A DNA stretch of 64,000 bases from Asticcacaulis sp. AC460 (GTDB taxonomy: Bacteria; Pseudomonadota; Alphaproteobacteria; Caulobacterales; Caulobacteraceae): positions 43,380-107,379 of the forward strand of contig NZ_AWGD01000023.1 of NCBI RefSeq assembly GCF_000495795.1. Direction: 5' to 3'. Of this stretch, positions 11,362-20,633 are shown piece by piece; position 1 is the first letter of the stretch; each line of letters starts with the position of its first letter. Under the pieces are notes generated by a model that did no database searches, was not told the origin of the DNA, and saw only the letters and a program-made list of their open reading frames with translations. A program made the translations under genes and the position numbers.

Positions 11362-11458
11362 TATTATAGGCTGTCACGACCTTTCCGGCGTCCGGTCGAT
11401 TTTTGCCGGTCAAATTGCGACCCTTTCATTTGCAACAAAGAAAAGGCTTGTCATTTTT

Positions 11459-11473
11459 GTTATGTTGAATAAC
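11459..11473. promoter_or_regulatory. GTTAT-N5-ATAAC site 3
   Basis: GTTATGTTGAATAAC, with perfect five-base inverted arms, 36-50 bp upstream of the YceI start at 11509 and in the divergent tannase/YceI promoter. It is the most symmetric copy of this motif. Confidence 0.5.
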
Positions 11474-11508
11474 AATTAATGTCCTCTCCCCAATTTCCAG
11501 GATTCATC

Positions 11509-12123
11509 ATGACAAGGATATTCCACGCTGCTGCGGCGGCCGTTGCGCTCGCCGTGCTCGCCCCCCTGCCCGCCCTCTGCGCCATCACGTCGAAGGATCC
11601 GGCCCAGGTCACCGCCGGGCGGTATAATGCCGATCCGGCCCACACGACTGTGCAGGCGCGCATCGACCATCTCGGCTTTTCGACGACCACGGTGGCGTTC
11701 GACAAGATCACGGGCGGTTTCGACTATGATCCGGCCAAACCGGAGCTGGCGAAGCTGGACGTCACGGTCGAGGCCGGCGCGCTGGATTCAGGCATGGATG
11801 CGCGCGATGGCGACCTGAAGGGGCCTGGCTTTTTCAATGTCGCCGCGTTTCCGACCATTACCTTCAGCTCGACGCGCCTGGTCCCGGTCGATGCGACCCA
11901 TGCCAGGGTCGAGGGGCAGCTGACGCTGCTGGGCGTCACCAAACCCGTGACGCTGGATGTGACCTTCAACGGATTCGGCACCGGTATGATGGGCGACACG
12001 CGCGCAGGCTTTATTGCCACCGCCGCGATCCAACGGTCCGATTTCGGCATGAAGACCTATCTGCCCGCCATCGGTGACAAGGTCGACCTGCTGATCGACG
12101 CCGAATTCATCAAGCAGAAATAG
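11509..12123 (+). CDS. YceI-family periplasmic protein
   Basis: Periplasmic lipocalin-like YceI protein, which in known members binds polyisoprenoid lipids or quinones. 204 residues from the ATG at 11509 (AGGA 7 nt upstream; the in-frame ATG at 11479 would add ten residues before the signal peptide). The signal peptide ends near LCA. The domain spans YNADPAHTTVQARIDHLGFSTTTVAFDKITGGFDYDP ... IDAEFIKQK in pieces, the usual length. It is 10 bp upstream of a b561-YceI fusion gene, which points to a shared envelope redox role. Confidence 0.92.
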   Translation: MTRIFHAAAAAVALAVLAPLPALCAITSKDPAQVTAGRYNADPAHTTVQARIDHLGFSTTTVAFDKITGGFDYDPAKPELAKLDVTVEAGALDSGMDARDGDLKGPGFFNVAAFPTITFSSTRLVPVDATHARVEGQLTLLGVTKPVTLDVTFNGFGTGMMGDTRAGFIATAAIQRSDFGMKTYLPAIGDKVDLLIDAEFIKQK

Positions 12124-12133
12124 GCCTGGTCCG

Positions 12134-13387
12134 ATGAGCGAGTCCGTGCCGTCCTATCATGTCCTGAGCCGATGGCTGCACTGGCTCATCGCGGGGCTGA
12201 TCGTGTTCATGATCGCGCTGGGGTGGGGCCTGAATCCGGGTAACCCGCACGTCCTGGCCGTGGCCTTCTGGCACAAGTCGTCGGGGATACTGGTCCTGTT
12301 GCTGAGTCTGGTCCGGATCGGGTTAAGGTTCAGCTTCAGGGCGCCGCCGGAACCGCCTATGCCAGCCTGGCAGGCGCTGTCGGCGCGGGTGCTGCATGGG
12401 CTGTTCTACGTGGCGATGATCGGCATGCCTTTGACGGGATGGGCCATGGTGTCGACCTCGGCGCGGGAGATACCGTTCTTTGTCTTCGACTGGTTTCACC
12501 TGCCGGTGCCGCCGACTGAGGCGGCGCATGAGCTGTTCGAGGCGCTGCATGATGTGGGCGCCAAGGTCCTGACCTGGCTGATGATCCCGCTGCATGTCGC
12601 TGCGGCGCTGAAGCATCACCTGGTCGACCGCGACACGGTGATGGAACGCATGATGCCGGGATTGCGGCCGAAACCGTTGCTGAACTGGCGCTGGCTGGTG
12701 CCGGTGTCGGTCGTTGCCGTAGCGATCCTTGCCAGCCAGGTGATCGGCGCCGGCGGGAAAAAGCCGGCCGGCCAGGCGGTGGCCATGGAACCGGCCGCCG
12801 CCGCCGCGGTGGCGGAGATACAGGCCTCCACCGAGCCGTCTGCTTCGGCCTCGGCGGAGGTGGAACCGGTGACGCGCTGGACATTGCAAAAGACCGGCAC
12901 GTCGCTGGGGTGGTCCACGACGTTCCAGGGCGAGACGATCGACGGCGCTTTCGACCGGTTCAGCGCGGATATCGCCTTCGATCCCGACCGGCTGGAAGCA
13001 TCGCGGGTAACGGTGCGCATCGATCTGGCGTCCTCGCGGTCCGGTGACGCCGATCGCGACACGACGGTACAGGGCGGCCAGTTTTTTGCGACCGAACAGT
13101 TTCCACAGGCGGTCTTCGACGCGAAACGGTTTACGGCGATCGGCAATGGACGCTACATCGCTCATGGAAAGCTGACCTTGCATGGCGTGACGCGGGCGGT
13201 CGACCTGCCGTTTACGCTCAGCATCAAGGGCGACCGCGCGACGGTGAGCGGCGAGACGGTCGTGGACCGGACCGTCTTCGGCGTCGGCAGCGGGGAATTT
13301 ACCGGTACGGACATGGTTCCGGCCAAGGTCAAGGTGGTGGTCCGCCTGAACGCCGCCACCTCAACACAGAAAGGAAAACCGGAATGA
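12134..13387 (+). CDS. Cytochrome b561-YceI fusion protein
   Basis: 417-residue fusion. Residues 1-200 are a four-helix cytochrome b561 domain with heme-ligand-like histidines in SRWLHWLIAG, AFWHKSSG, VLHGLFY and LHVAAALKHH. Next come a fifth membrane segment (WLVPVSVVAVAILASQVIG) and an Ala/Ser-rich linker. From about 248 to the end is a YceI domain (WTLQKTGTSLGWSTTF ... GVGSGEFTGTDMVPAKVKV). This would tie a quinone-linked membrane cytochrome to a lipid-binding periplasmic domain. A close paralogue is at 47998-49242. It sits in an operon with the YceI gene upstream and the SnoaL-like gene, whose start overlaps its stop. Confidence 0.93.
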   Translation: MSESVPSYHVLSRWLHWLIAGLIVFMIALGWGLNPGNPHVLAVAFWHKSSGILVLLLSLVRIGLRFSFRAPPEPPMPAWQALSARVLHGLFYVAMIGMPLTGWAMVSTSAREIPFFVFDWFHLPVPPTEAAHELFEALHDVGAKVLTWLMIPLHVAAALKHHLVDRDTVMERMMPGLRPKPLLNWRWLVPVSVVAVAILASQVIGAGGKKPAGQAVAMEPAAAAAVAEIQASTEPSASASAEVEPVTRWTLQKTGTSLGWSTTFQGETIDGAFDRFSADIAFDPDRLEASRVTVRIDLASSRSGDADRDTTVQGGQFFATEQFPQAVFDAKRFTAIGNGRYIAHGKLTLHGVTRAVDLPFTLSIKGDRATVSGETVVDRTVFGVGSGEFTGTDMVPAKVKVVVRLNAATSTQKGKPE

Positions 13388-13839
13388 CCGGACACAAGTT
13401 TTACGCGGTTCTGACCGCGGTGGCCATGCTGGGACTGGCCGCGCCCGCCGCGCAGGCGGAACCAAAAGGCAATGCCGACCTGGTCCGGGCGGCGATGACC
13501 GCCCTGTTCATCGACCGCGATCCGAAGGCGATCGAAACCTACTGGGGCAAGACCTATACCCAGCATAATCCCATGGTTCCCAATGGCGTCGAGGCGCTGC
13601 CCGGCCTGCTGAACAATCTGCCGGCCAATTTCAAATATGAGCCCGGCCTGGTGATCGCTGATGGCGACTTTGTCGCTATCCATGGCCGTTATACGGGCTT
13701 TGGTCCGACACCGATGATCGCTGTCGACATCTTCCGCGTCGAGGACGGCAAGCTGGTCGAGCACTGGGACGTTCTGCAGCCGGAAGTACCGGCCGACAAG
13801 ACAGCCAGCGGCAATCCGATGTTCACGCCGGCGGGATAG
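13384..13839 (+). CDS. Exported SnoaL-like protein
   Basis: 151 residues starting at an ATGA overlap with the b561-YceI stop, so translationally coupled. The signal peptide ends AQAEP (about 22-24). The mature domain is a SnoaL-like NTF2 fold: GNADLVRAAMTALFIDRDPKAIETYWG, YTQHNPMVPNGVEALPGLL, IFRVEDGKLVEHWDVLQPE. This IDxFRxxDGKIxEHWD pattern is typical of predicted SnoaL-like aldol condensation proteins. The substrate is unknown. Confidence 0.88.
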   Translation: MTGHKFYAVLTAVAMLGLAAPAAQAEPKGNADLVRAAMTALFIDRDPKAIETYWGKTYTQHNPMVPNGVEALPGLLNNLPANFKYEPGLVIADGDFVAIHGRYTGFGPTPMIAVDIFRVEDGKLVEHWDVLQPEVPADKTASGNPMFTPAG

Positions 13840-13927
13840 GACTCCGGCGCCGAATTGGTATGATGGATATCAATTTGGCACGGGCGGTATTTTTTTGTAG
13901 GAAGGATTGGCCGTATGGAGCCAAGCC

Positions 13928-14407
13928 TTGACCAAGACCCCTGCCCGTTCACAACGCAAAGCCGATGAGTCGGACTTCACCATCATCATCGAGGACCAGG
14001 TCGGCTTTCAGTTGCGCATGGCGCAGTTGGCCGTGTTCAGCGATATCATCGAAGCGCTCAAGGAAACCGGCTTGCGGCCGGTTGACCTGTCGGCCCTGAT
14101 GCTGATCGAATCGGATCCGGGTGTGCGCCAGCAGGCCATCTGTGACCGGCTGAGGATGCTGCGGCCAAACGTCGTCGCCCTGGTGGATGGCCTGGAGGCC
14201 CGCGGACTGGTCGACCGACAGGTCGACGCCAATGACCGCAGAGCCAACCAGGTCCATCTGACCGACGACGGCAGGCGCGTCCTGCGCCGGGCGCTGGACC
14301 TGCAGATCGAGCATACGGGCCGGGTCACTGCCGTATTGGATGGCATAGACGTCGATAACTTCATGGATGGACTGAAACGCCTGGCCACACTGGGCAAGTC
14401 CGCCTGA
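13928..14407 (+). CDS. MarR-family transcriptional regulator
   Basis: 159 residues. The frame opens at a TTG at 13907, but the ribosome site there is too close. The TTG at 13928 has GGAG 7 nt upstream and is preferred. The winged helix reads LMLIESDPGVRQQAICDRLRMLRPNVVALVDGLEARGLVDRQVDANDRRANQVHLTDDGRRVL in pieces, typical of MarR. It follows the YceI operon by 88 bp and may control it, possibly through the GTTAT-N5-ATAAC sites (inference). Confidence 0.88.
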   Translation: MTKTPARSQRKADESDFTIIIEDQVGFQLRMAQLAVFSDIIEALKETGLRPVDLSALMLIESDPGVRQQAICDRLRMLRPNVVALVDGLEARGLVDRQVDANDRRANQVHLTDDGRRVLRRALDLQIEHTGRVTAVLDGIDVDNFMDGLKRLATLGKSA

Positions 14408-14495
14408 CGGCTCACAAAAACGGACCCATCCCGGTTTTCCACCTGGCGCGCCGGGAAATTTCCCAAGTTTACGGCAGCCCGGAGACGTGATGAGT

Positions 14496-14569
14496 TGGAG
14501 CGGGTAGACGGGATCGAACCGACATCCTCAGCTTGGAAGGCTGCTGCACTACCATTGTGCTATACCCGC
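14496..14569 (-). tRNA. tRNA-Gly (TCC)
   Basis: Read on the minus strand: acceptor GCGGGTA, D-arm AGCACAATGGTAGTGC, anticodon loop CTTCCAA (anticodon TCC), T-arm GTCGGTTCGATCCCGTC region and encoded CCA. It lies 39 bp downstream of tRNA-Tyr on the same strand, probably co-transcribed. Confidence 0.95.
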
Positions 14570-14608
14570 ATTGCGATTTGAAGCGCGGGACCAGTGTTTC
14601 GTGAGTGA

Positions 14609-14692
14609 TGGTGGGGGAAGCAGGACTCGAACCTGCGAAGCTTACGCAGGGGATTTACAGTCCCCCCCCTTTGCCGCTCGGGACATTCCCCC
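14609..14692 (-). tRNA. tRNA-Tyr (GTA)
   Basis: An 84-nt class II tRNA on the minus strand: acceptor GGGGGAA, anticodon loop ACTGTAAAT (GTA), a long variable arm with CTGCGTAAGCTTCGCAGG, T-loop GGTTCGAGTCC and encoded CCA. The anticodon stem side carries a run of nine G. Confidence 0.93.
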
Positions 14693-14851
14693 ATGCACTC
14701 ACAAAGAACCGGACGCCTTAAACTCGAACCTGATGAAAAGCTCAAGCCTAAAAATGAAAAAAACTTTTTGATTCACAGACTTTAGCCGCTTAAAGACCAA
14801 GCCGGATCAAAAGCCATCGTCATCAGGCCTCAAATCGGAGCGCGTCTTATA

Positions 14852-15745
14852 GTGTCATCAAATCGCGAACGCAACGACCCGAAACGCCCGAAAAGCAAAA
14901 ACCGGCCAGAAAAATTCTCCGGACGGCCCCGCCCGCCCGAAACGCAGCGTCCGCGCCAGGCCGAAAATTCGCCAAAACCTCAGTCTTTTCAAAAATCTAA
15001 GGTCAATGACGATGGCTGGCTTTGGGGCGTCCATGCGGTCGAGGCCGCGCTCAAAAATGTGAACAGACCCGGGCCGCTAAAGCTTTTCCTGAGCGAGGAC
15101 CGGGCGCAAACCATCGCCCCTGCCCTGCTGAAACGGTCCGGACTGAAGATTTCGACCCTGTTGGGGCCGGATATCGCCCGTATGTTGCCCCAGGGCGCCG
15201 TCCACCAGGGAATCGCCCTGCATGGTCCGGTGCTGGAGGGCGAACCGCTCGAAGCGCTCATGGAATCGGGCGACGGCGTCATCCTGATGCTGGACCAGGT
15301 CACCGACCCGCAGAATATCGGCGCGATTTTCCGCTCGGCAGCGGCTTTCGGCGTTACGGGCCTGGTCATGCAGGACCGCCACTCGCCGCCGCTGCAGGGC
15401 GTATTGGCCAAGACCGCCGCCGGCGCCGTCGACATGGTGCCGTTTTCGCGGGTGACCAACCTTTCGCGTTCCCTGGAAGTGTTGGGTGAGAACGGCTATG
15501 TCAGCGTCGGCCTGGCCGGCGAAGGCGAGTTCAACCTGCATACACTTCTGGAGCAACAAGGTTGGGGTGGATCCCTGAAAAAGCTGGTCCTGGTGCTGGG
15601 GTCCGAAGGCGAGGGTCTGCGGCGGCTGGTCGCCGAACATTGCGACCACCTGGCCCGCATCCCGATGCCCGGCGGGTTCGAGAGCCTCAATGTCAGCCAC
15701 GCGGCTTCGATTTCGCTTTATGAGGCCCTGGCGCGTACGACTTGA
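14852..15745 (+). CDS. rlmB: 23S rRNA 2'-O-methyltransferase, RlmB/TrmH family
   Basis: SPOUT methyltransferase, in E. coli modifying G2251 of 23S rRNA. 297 residues from a GTG start at 14852. A basic, disordered N-terminal tail (1-50) is followed by the substrate-binding domain (WGVHAVEAALKN, about 55-125) and the SPOUT catalytic domain with LDQVTDPQNIGAIFRSAAAFGV (motif 1), LVLGSEGEGLRRL (motif 2) and IPMPGGFESLNVSHAASISLYE (motif 3, the SAM-binding knot). Divergent from tRNA-Tyr. Confidence 0.93.
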   Translation: MSSNRERNDPKRPKSKNRPEKFSGRPRPPETQRPRQAENSPKPQSFQKSKVNDDGWLWGVHAVEAALKNVNRPGPLKLFLSEDRAQTIAPALLKRSGLKISTLLGPDIARMLPQGAVHQGIALHGPVLEGEPLEALMESGDGVILMLDQVTDPQNIGAIFRSAAAFGVTGLVMQDRHSPPLQGVLAKTAAGAVDMVPFSRVTNLSRSLEVLGENGYVSVGLAGEGEFNLHTLLEQQGWGGSLKKLVLVLGSEGEGLRRLVAEHCDHLARIPMPGGFESLNVSHAASISLYEALARTT

Positions 15746-15806
15746 CTATGGACAAGGGGTCGGATTGACGGTTAGGACTGGAGCTTAACCTTAATTCCGG
15801 TGCCCC

Positions 15807-16553
15807 ATGCCCGAGTTTTTGTCCGAGTTCCTGCACAAATCCCTGCCCGCGTTCCTGAATGACCCGCAGTTGCTGTCGCAGGCGGCGGCGCTTTTGCAGG
15901 TCGTGTTCATCGACCTGGTCATGGCGGGAGATAATGCCGTGGCCGTCGGCCTGGCCGCGGCCGGGCTCGCGCCGGAGCTGCGCAAGCGCGCCATCATGTA
16001 CGGCCTGATCGGCGCCGTGGTGATGCGCATCGGCTTCGTGCTGATCACCGCGCAGTTGCTGCTCATCGTCGGCCTGTTATTTGCCGGCGGCCTGCTCCTG
16101 CTGTGGGTGGCATGGAAGATGTGGCGCGAACTGCACGAACATCACGCCGAGGAGCAGGCCGCCAGCGCAGTCGATGCGCCGGCCAAGGCCAGGAAGCAGA
16201 AGACGCTGGGGGCCGCCGTCGTCCAGATTCTGATCGCCGACCTGTCGATGTCGCTGGACAATGTGCTGGCCGTCGCCGGTGCGGCGCGTCACCACACCGA
16301 AGTGCTGGTCATCGGCCTGGTCCTGGCCATTGCCCTGATGGGCGTTGCGTCGCACTTCATCGCCAAGCTGCTACACAAGCACCGCTGGATCGGCTTTATC
16401 GGCCTGGCAGTCATCCTTTATGTGGCGCTGAACATGATATGGGAAGGCCATCGCGATATCGTGGTCGATACTAAGAAGGTCGCCGAGTACAACAAGATCG
16501 TGCCGGACATCATGGATATCTCGCCCGAAGACGTGAAGCACTTCTCACATTAA
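15807..16553 (+). CDS. TerC/YjbE-family integral membrane protein
   Basis: 248-residue polytopic membrane protein of the TerC (Alx/YjbE) family, implicated in metal (Mn) efflux in studied members. The two diagnostic acidic membrane motifs are DLVMAGDNAVAVGLAAAG (about 32-49) and DLSMSLDNVLAVAGAA (about 147-162). About six hydrophobic segments surround a charged His/Glu-rich cytoplasmic loop (HEHHAEEQAAS). No yybP-ykoY-type riboswitch is recognisable in the 61-bp upstream gap. Confidence 0.88.
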   Translation: MPEFLSEFLHKSLPAFLNDPQLLSQAAALLQVVFIDLVMAGDNAVAVGLAAAGLAPELRKRAIMYGLIGAVVMRIGFVLITAQLLLIVGLLFAGGLLLLWVAWKMWRELHEHHAEEQAASAVDAPAKARKQKTLGAAVVQILIADLSMSLDNVLAVAGAARHHTEVLVIGLVLAIALMGVASHFIAKLLHKHRWIGFIGLAVILYVALNMIWEGHRDIVVDTKKVAEYNKIVPDIMDISPEDVKHFSH

Positions 16554-16563
16554 GCTTAGCGCC

Positions 16564-17004
16564 TTACGCCATATCCTCAGGGATTTCGTCGCCGAATTGC
16601 AAGGGGCGGTCGTAGCGGCCGCGCGCGGGTGACGGACCGTATTTGTTGCCGCTGCGGTTGCCTTCGAGAAAGCCGCATTCGATCAGGGCCAAGATCTGGC
16701 CGATCACCGGCACCAGCAGCCACCAGCCCGACCGGCCACGGTCGTGCCAGCGCTTGATCAGGACGCAGAAAGCCATCCAGGCGACTGGCACGGCCAGGAT
16801 CAGGCCGATCCAGGCAAAACGGCCGACATCTCCGTCACCCAGGACCGGCGGCTGGAAGCCGCCCTTCTGCGCGCTGAATTCGGCCAGGGTCGTCAGGCCG
16901 ACCGCGGCAATGGCGATGATAAACGTGACGGCCAGCCACGCGCCCCAGAAGCCGAGACGGGTGATGCGGCCATTGGGGCTCAGCAGAATGTCGGTGATAC
17001 GCAT
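16564..17004 (-). CDS. DUF805 membrane protein (copy 1)
   Basis: 146-residue inner-membrane protein of the DUF805 family, function unknown. The ATG at 17004 has GGAGG 7 nt upstream; the longer frame to 17073 has no such site. N-terminal MRITDILLSPNGRITRLGFWGAWL is the family start. Three to four helices follow, with CVLIKRWHDRGRSGWW and the C-terminal FLEGNRSGNKYGPSPARG. It is paralogous to 17198-17596. Confidence 0.88.
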   Translation of the reverse strand: MRITDILLSPNGRITRLGFWGAWLAVTFIIAIAAVGLTTLAEFSAQKGGFQPPVLGDGDVGRFAWIGLILAVPVAWMAFCVLIKRWHDRGRSGWWLLVPVIGQILALIECGFLEGNRSGNKYGPSPARGRYDRPLQFGDEIPEDMA

Positions 17005-17197
17005 GGTAGCCTCCCTGTTTCTGATGCGAGCCTGTGTCGACTCGTCATCGGGGAGACTACCATGCGGTGACATTTTCCCGAATGGCGCGAATTACACTGT
17101 ACCGTGATCGTCGGCGCGGGTTGGTAAATATTTCGCCACAAAACAGCGTATGTCCTCACATGAGGGGCAACGCGAAATGGGGAATGACAGTCCGTGA

Positions 17198-17596
17198 TCA
17201 GAACACGCCAGGCTGATCGTTGATGCCCTTGGGGGACGGACCATAGCGATTGGGCCCTTGCGTACCATCCAGGAAACCACACTCGATCAGGGTCCACAGG
17301 CCACCAATGATCGGAATGAACAGAATGAGATACATCCAGCCCGACTTGTCGCGGTCGTGCCAGCGCTTGGCGATCAGGCAGACGCTGATCCAGGTCAGGA
17401 CGATCACGCAAACGGTGTAGACCAATCCGAAGAGGGGAGGAAACTCACCCCGCTCCATGGCGCCGAAGGCACCGGTTGCGCCACCGAACACACCTATGCC
17501 GACACTGCACACCAGGCTCATGCCTATGCTCCAAAGCCAGTAGTCGCGGCGGCGGATGCGCCCCTGGGCGCTGAAAAGCGTTTCCGTAATGGACAT
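17198..17596 (-). CDS. DUF805 membrane protein (copy 2)
   Basis: 132 residues, same architecture as the downstream copy: MSITETLFSAQGRIRRRDYWLW, LIAKRWHDRDKSGWMY, FLDGTQGPNRYGPSPKG. GGAGG sits just before the start. It is separated from copy 1 by 193 bp without a gene, which includes an AT-rich stretch around 17115-17150. A tandem duplication of this family is visible; the function is unknown. Confidence 0.88.
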   Translation of the reverse strand: MSITETLFSAQGRIRRRDYWLWSIGMSLVCSVGIGVFGGATGAFGAMERGEFPPLFGLVYTVCVIVLTWISVCLIAKRWHDRDKSGWMYLILFIPIIGGLWTLIECGFLDGTQGPNRYGPSPKGINDQPGVF

Positions 17597-17730
17597 GAAG
17601 GCCTCCCTTGGAAATGAGGTTGAGAGATAAGCATAGGCGGATCGGCGCGTAAACTTACGATTGCCGATATGGTAAAGCGACGGTCCGGGGCAGCCGCCAC
17701 GTTAAAGTCGTACCAGCCCAGGAGGTCACC

Positions 17731-18597
17731 ATGTCCGAGAAACCCGTCATCACCCAGGCCATGATCGACGCCTATGACGATTTTACCCCCCGCAATCCCG
17801 ATCGGCGCGCCTTTATGGAGCGTTTGACGGCCCTGTGCGGATCGGCGGCTGTGGCCGTAGCCGTGGCGCCGCTGCTGGCCGCCAGCCCGGCCAAGGCGGC
17901 CATCGTGCCCGAGGATGACGCGCGTATCACGGGTACGGATGTCAGTTATGGCGGCCTCAAGGGCTATGTGGCGCGGCCGGCGACGATTTCGGCCGCCTTG
18001 CCCGGTGTGATCGTCATCCATGAGAATCGCGGTTTGAACGCCCATACCCGAGACGTGGCGCGGCGGATTGCGTTAGAGGGATTTGTCGCCCTGGCGCCGG
18101 ACTTCCTGTCGCCCAAGGGCGGAACGCCTGCGAATGAGGACGAGGCGCGCAACCTGATCGGGCAACTGGATCCGGCCCAGAATGTCGCCAATGCCGAGGC
18201 CAGTCTGGAATGGCTGGAGAGCCAGGGTTTTGCGCGCCAGACCACAGGCGCGGTCGGCTTCTGCTGGGGCGGCGGGCTGGTCAACCGGTTCGCCACGAAG
18301 TCGGCGAAGCTGAAGGCCGGGGTCGCCTATTACGGTGCTCAGCCGCCTTTGGAGGATGTGCCGGGGATCAAGGCAGCGTTGCTGCTTCACTATGCCGGCC
18401 AGGATGAACGCATCAATGCCGGCATCGAGGCTTATCGGGCGGCTTTGACGGCGGCGGGCAAGACGTTCGATATCGAAGTGTATGAGGGCGTCCAGCACGC
18501 CTTCAACAACGACACTTCCGAGGCCAGGTACAACAAGGCCGCGGCGGATCTGGCTTGGGGACGGACGGTGGGGTGGTTTAAGAAGTATCTGGTTTAG
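17731..18597 (+). CDS. Dienelactone hydrolase family protein
   Basis: 288-residue alpha/beta hydrolase. An N-terminal membrane or signal segment (RRAFMERLTALCGSAAVAVAVAPLLAASPAKA in pieces, about 25-56, with a weak twin-arginine) suggests export. The catalytic triad of dienelactone hydrolases is visible: Cys178 (GAVGFCWGG), Asp225 (YAGQDERIN) and His256 (GVQHAFNND). VIHENRGLNAHTRDVARRIALEGF is the family signature. The substrate is unknown; members cleave lactones or esters. Many relatives, also with this N-terminus, occur in Caulobacter and Sphingomonas relatives (from memory). Confidence 0.9.
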   Translation: MSEKPVITQAMIDAYDDFTPRNPDRRAFMERLTALCGSAAVAVAVAPLLAASPAKAAIVPEDDARITGTDVSYGGLKGYVARPATISAALPGVIVIHENRGLNAHTRDVARRIALEGFVALAPDFLSPKGGTPANEDEARNLIGQLDPAQNVANAEASLEWLESQGFARQTTGAVGFCWGGGLVNRFATKSAKLKAGVAYYGAQPPLEDVPGIKAALLLHYAGQDERINAGIEAYRAALTAAGKTFDIEVYEGVQHAFNNDTSEARYNKAAADLAWGRTVGWFKKYLV

Positions 18598-18620
18598 GTT
18601 AGAGAGCCAGTATCGATCGT

Positions 18621-18689
18621 AAAGCCCCTCACCCGATCGCCCACGCTTCGCTCGGCTCTCGTCCTCTCCCCGTAAACGGGGAGAGGGAA
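18621..18689. repeat. REP-like palindromic intergenic element 2
   Basis: GCCCCTCACCCGATCGCCCACGCTTCGCTCGG ... CTCTCCCCGTAAACGGGGAGAG: a stem with a CTTCGCTC loop, then a perfect CTCTCCCCGTAAACGGGGAGAG stem. It lies between the convergent dienelactone hydrolase and metG genes. Confidence 0.7.
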
Positions 18690-18690
18690 T

Positions 18691-20406
18691 TTAAGCTTCC
18701 GCGCCGCCGAAGCGGGCTGTCCATTCGGCGACCTTTTCGTCTTCAACCTTGCTGAACAGGATTTCGCCGGCGGCGACAGCCTGACCGGTGGGGAGGGTGT
18801 CCAGTTCAGCTCGGATGTCCGCCGACGGCCAGGCCAGCGGCAAGGTGGCGCCGACCGTCGCGGCGATCTTTCCGGCCGAGAACGGCATGAAGGGCTGGGC
18901 CAGGGCAGCGTTCAGGCGGACCAGGTTCAGGGCATGGCGGACGATGACACCCGCGCGGGCCGGGTCGGTCTTGATCGCCGTCCAGGGGGCGGCTTCCTGC
19001 AGATACTCGTTGCCCAGCACCCAGATGCGACGGACGGCTTGGGCGGCCTTGCGCATCTCCATGGTTTCCAGAGCTTCGGTGGCTTCAGCCAGTTGTTCCG
19101 CGACGTCAGCGTAAAGCTTTTCCTCGATAGGACCGGCCTCGCCGCCTTCCGGGACCGTGCCGCCCAGCTTGCCTTCGGTGAATTTGGTGATGCGATTGAC
19201 GAAGTTGCCGAGGACGTCGTTGAGGTCCTTGTTGATCGTCGCCTGGAACTGTTCCCAAGTGAAGGAACTGTCCGAGCTTTCCGGCGAATTGGCGATCAGA
19301 TACCAGCGCCAGTAGTCGGCCGGCAGAAGTTCCAGGGCCTGGTCCATAAAGACGCCGCGGTTCATCGAGGTCGAGAACTTGCCGCCGTACCAGTTGAGCC
19401 AGTTGAAGGCCTTCAGGGTGTCGACCATCTTCCATGGTTCGCCCGAGCCCAGGATGGTGGCCGGGAAGCTCACCGTGTGGAAGGCGACATTGTCCTTGCC
19501 CATGAATTCGACATAGGTCACGTCGTCGGCGCCCTGGTCGAGGCGCCACCACTTCTGCCAGCCGTCCGGATCGTTCTGGGCGTCGAAGAATTCGCGGGTG
19601 GCGGCGATATATTCGATGGGCGCATCGAACCAGACGTAGAAGACCTTGTTTTCGAAGCCCGGGCGGGCTGCGCCGTCCTTGGTCACCGGCACGCCCCAGG
19701 CAAGGTCGCGGGTGATGCCGCGGTCGATCAGGCCTTCGTCGAGGTGCTTGTTGGCGATGGACCTGGCCAGGTGCGGCCAGTTGTCATGGCTGGCGATCCA
19801 GGCACGCAGTTGTTCCTCGACCTTGGTTTGCAGCAGGTAGAGGTGGCGGGTGTCGCGGACTTCCAGGTTGGTCGAGCCCGAGACGGCGGAATAGGGGTTT
19901 TTCAGGTCGGTCGGGTCGAGCAGACGGCCGCAATTGTCGCACTGGTCGCCGCGGGCCTTTTCGTAGCCGCAGTGGGGACAGGTGCCTTCAACATAGCGGT
20001 CGGGCAGGAAGCGGCCGTCGTCGATGGAGAAGACCATCTTGTCGACGCGCTCTTCGATCAGGCCGTTGCTGTCGAGGGCTTCGCAGAACATCTGGGTGAG
20101 TTGACGGTTCTGCGGCGACGACGAGCGGCCGAACCAGTCGTAGGACAGGCCGAACGCCTCACCGGCGCTCTTCTGGATCAGGTGCTGTTCGTCGCAATAG
20201 GTGCGGACGTCCTGGCCGGCCTTGGCGGCGGCGAGTTCGGCGGGGGTGCCGTGTTCGTCGGTGGCGCAGATATAGAGCACCTCATGACCGCGGGCGCGCA
20301 TGAACCGGGCGTAGACGTCGGCCGGCAGCATCGAGCCGGCGAGGTTGCCGAGGTGCTTGATGCCGTTGATATAGGGGAGCGCGGAGGTGATGAGGATGCG
20401 AGACAT
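18691..20406 (-). CDS. metG: Methionyl-tRNA synthetase
   Basis: Class I aminoacyl-tRNA synthetase charging tRNA-Met. 571 residues. The N-terminal Rossmann fold has the HIGH-equivalent HLGN ([15 protein letters not shown]). A zinc knuckle follows ([18 protein letters not shown], about 143-160). The KMSKS loop is the KFSTS variant ([12 protein letters not shown]), known in a subset of MetRS enzymes. An anticodon-binding helical domain ends the protein, with no C-terminal dimerisation domain. Essential housekeeping enzyme. Confidence 0.96.
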   Translation of the reverse strand: MSRILITSALPYINGIKHLGNLAGSMLPADVYARFMRARGHEVLYICATDEHGTPAELAAAKAGQDVRTYCDEQHLIQKSAGEAFGLSYDWFGRSSSPQNRQLTQMFCEALDSNGLIEERVDKMVFSIDDGRFLPDRYVEGTCPHCGYEKARGDQCDNCGRLLDPTDLKNPYSAVSGSTNLEVRDTRHLYLLQTKVEEQLRAWIASHDNWPHLARSIANKHLDEGLIDRGITRDLAWGVPVTKDGAARPGFENKVFYVWFDAPIEYIAATREFFDAQNDPDGWQKWWRLDQGADDVTYVEFMGKDNVAFHTVSFPATILGSGEPWKMVDTLKAFNWLNWYGGKFSTSMNRGVFMDQALELLPADYWRWYLIANSPESSDSSFTWEQFQATINKDLNDVLGNFVNRITKFTEGKLGGTVPEGGEAGPIEEKLYADVAEQLAEATEALETMEMRKAAQAVRRIWVLGNEYLQEAAPWTAIKTDPARAGVIVRHALNLVRLNAALAQPFMPFSAGKIAATVGATLPLAWPSADIRAELDTLPTGQAVAAGEILFSKVEDEKVAEWTARFGGAEA

Positions 20407-20549
20407 GGCTGGCTCTTAACCTTTTCAAGATCGGGGTCAAGGGGTCAAAGAACGGTTCTTGGGCCCCCCTCGCCTTGATCTTACAGAGGTTGGACCGGGC
20501 GTGACCTGTATTTTCTTGAGCCCATATGGGCAAGCTTTATTTGGGAAAA

Positions 20550-20575
20550 TGGTGCCGGCTACAGGATTCGAACCC
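20550..20575. repeat. 26-bp copy of the tRNA-Thr 3' end (direct repeat, possible att remnant)
   Basis: Exact match to 20634-20659, which is the CCA end, acceptor strand and T-arm of tRNA-Thr; 58 bp separate the two copies. A duplicated tRNA 3' end is the usual trace of tyrosine-recombinase integration at a tRNA gene. No integrase is present nearby, so this may be an empty or decayed site. Confidence 0.55.
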
Positions 20576-20633
20576 CGGTTTGCGTCAGCAAACAAAACTC
20601 AAGACACTCATGGGTTCGGCGGTGAAATGGCGG

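Noticed and set aside
14468..14487. TTTACGGCAGCCCGGAGACG as a fifth LacI-type operator
   Set aside because: The CAGCGCTG centre is broken (CAGCCCGG), and it lies near a tRNA rather than a metabolic promoter.
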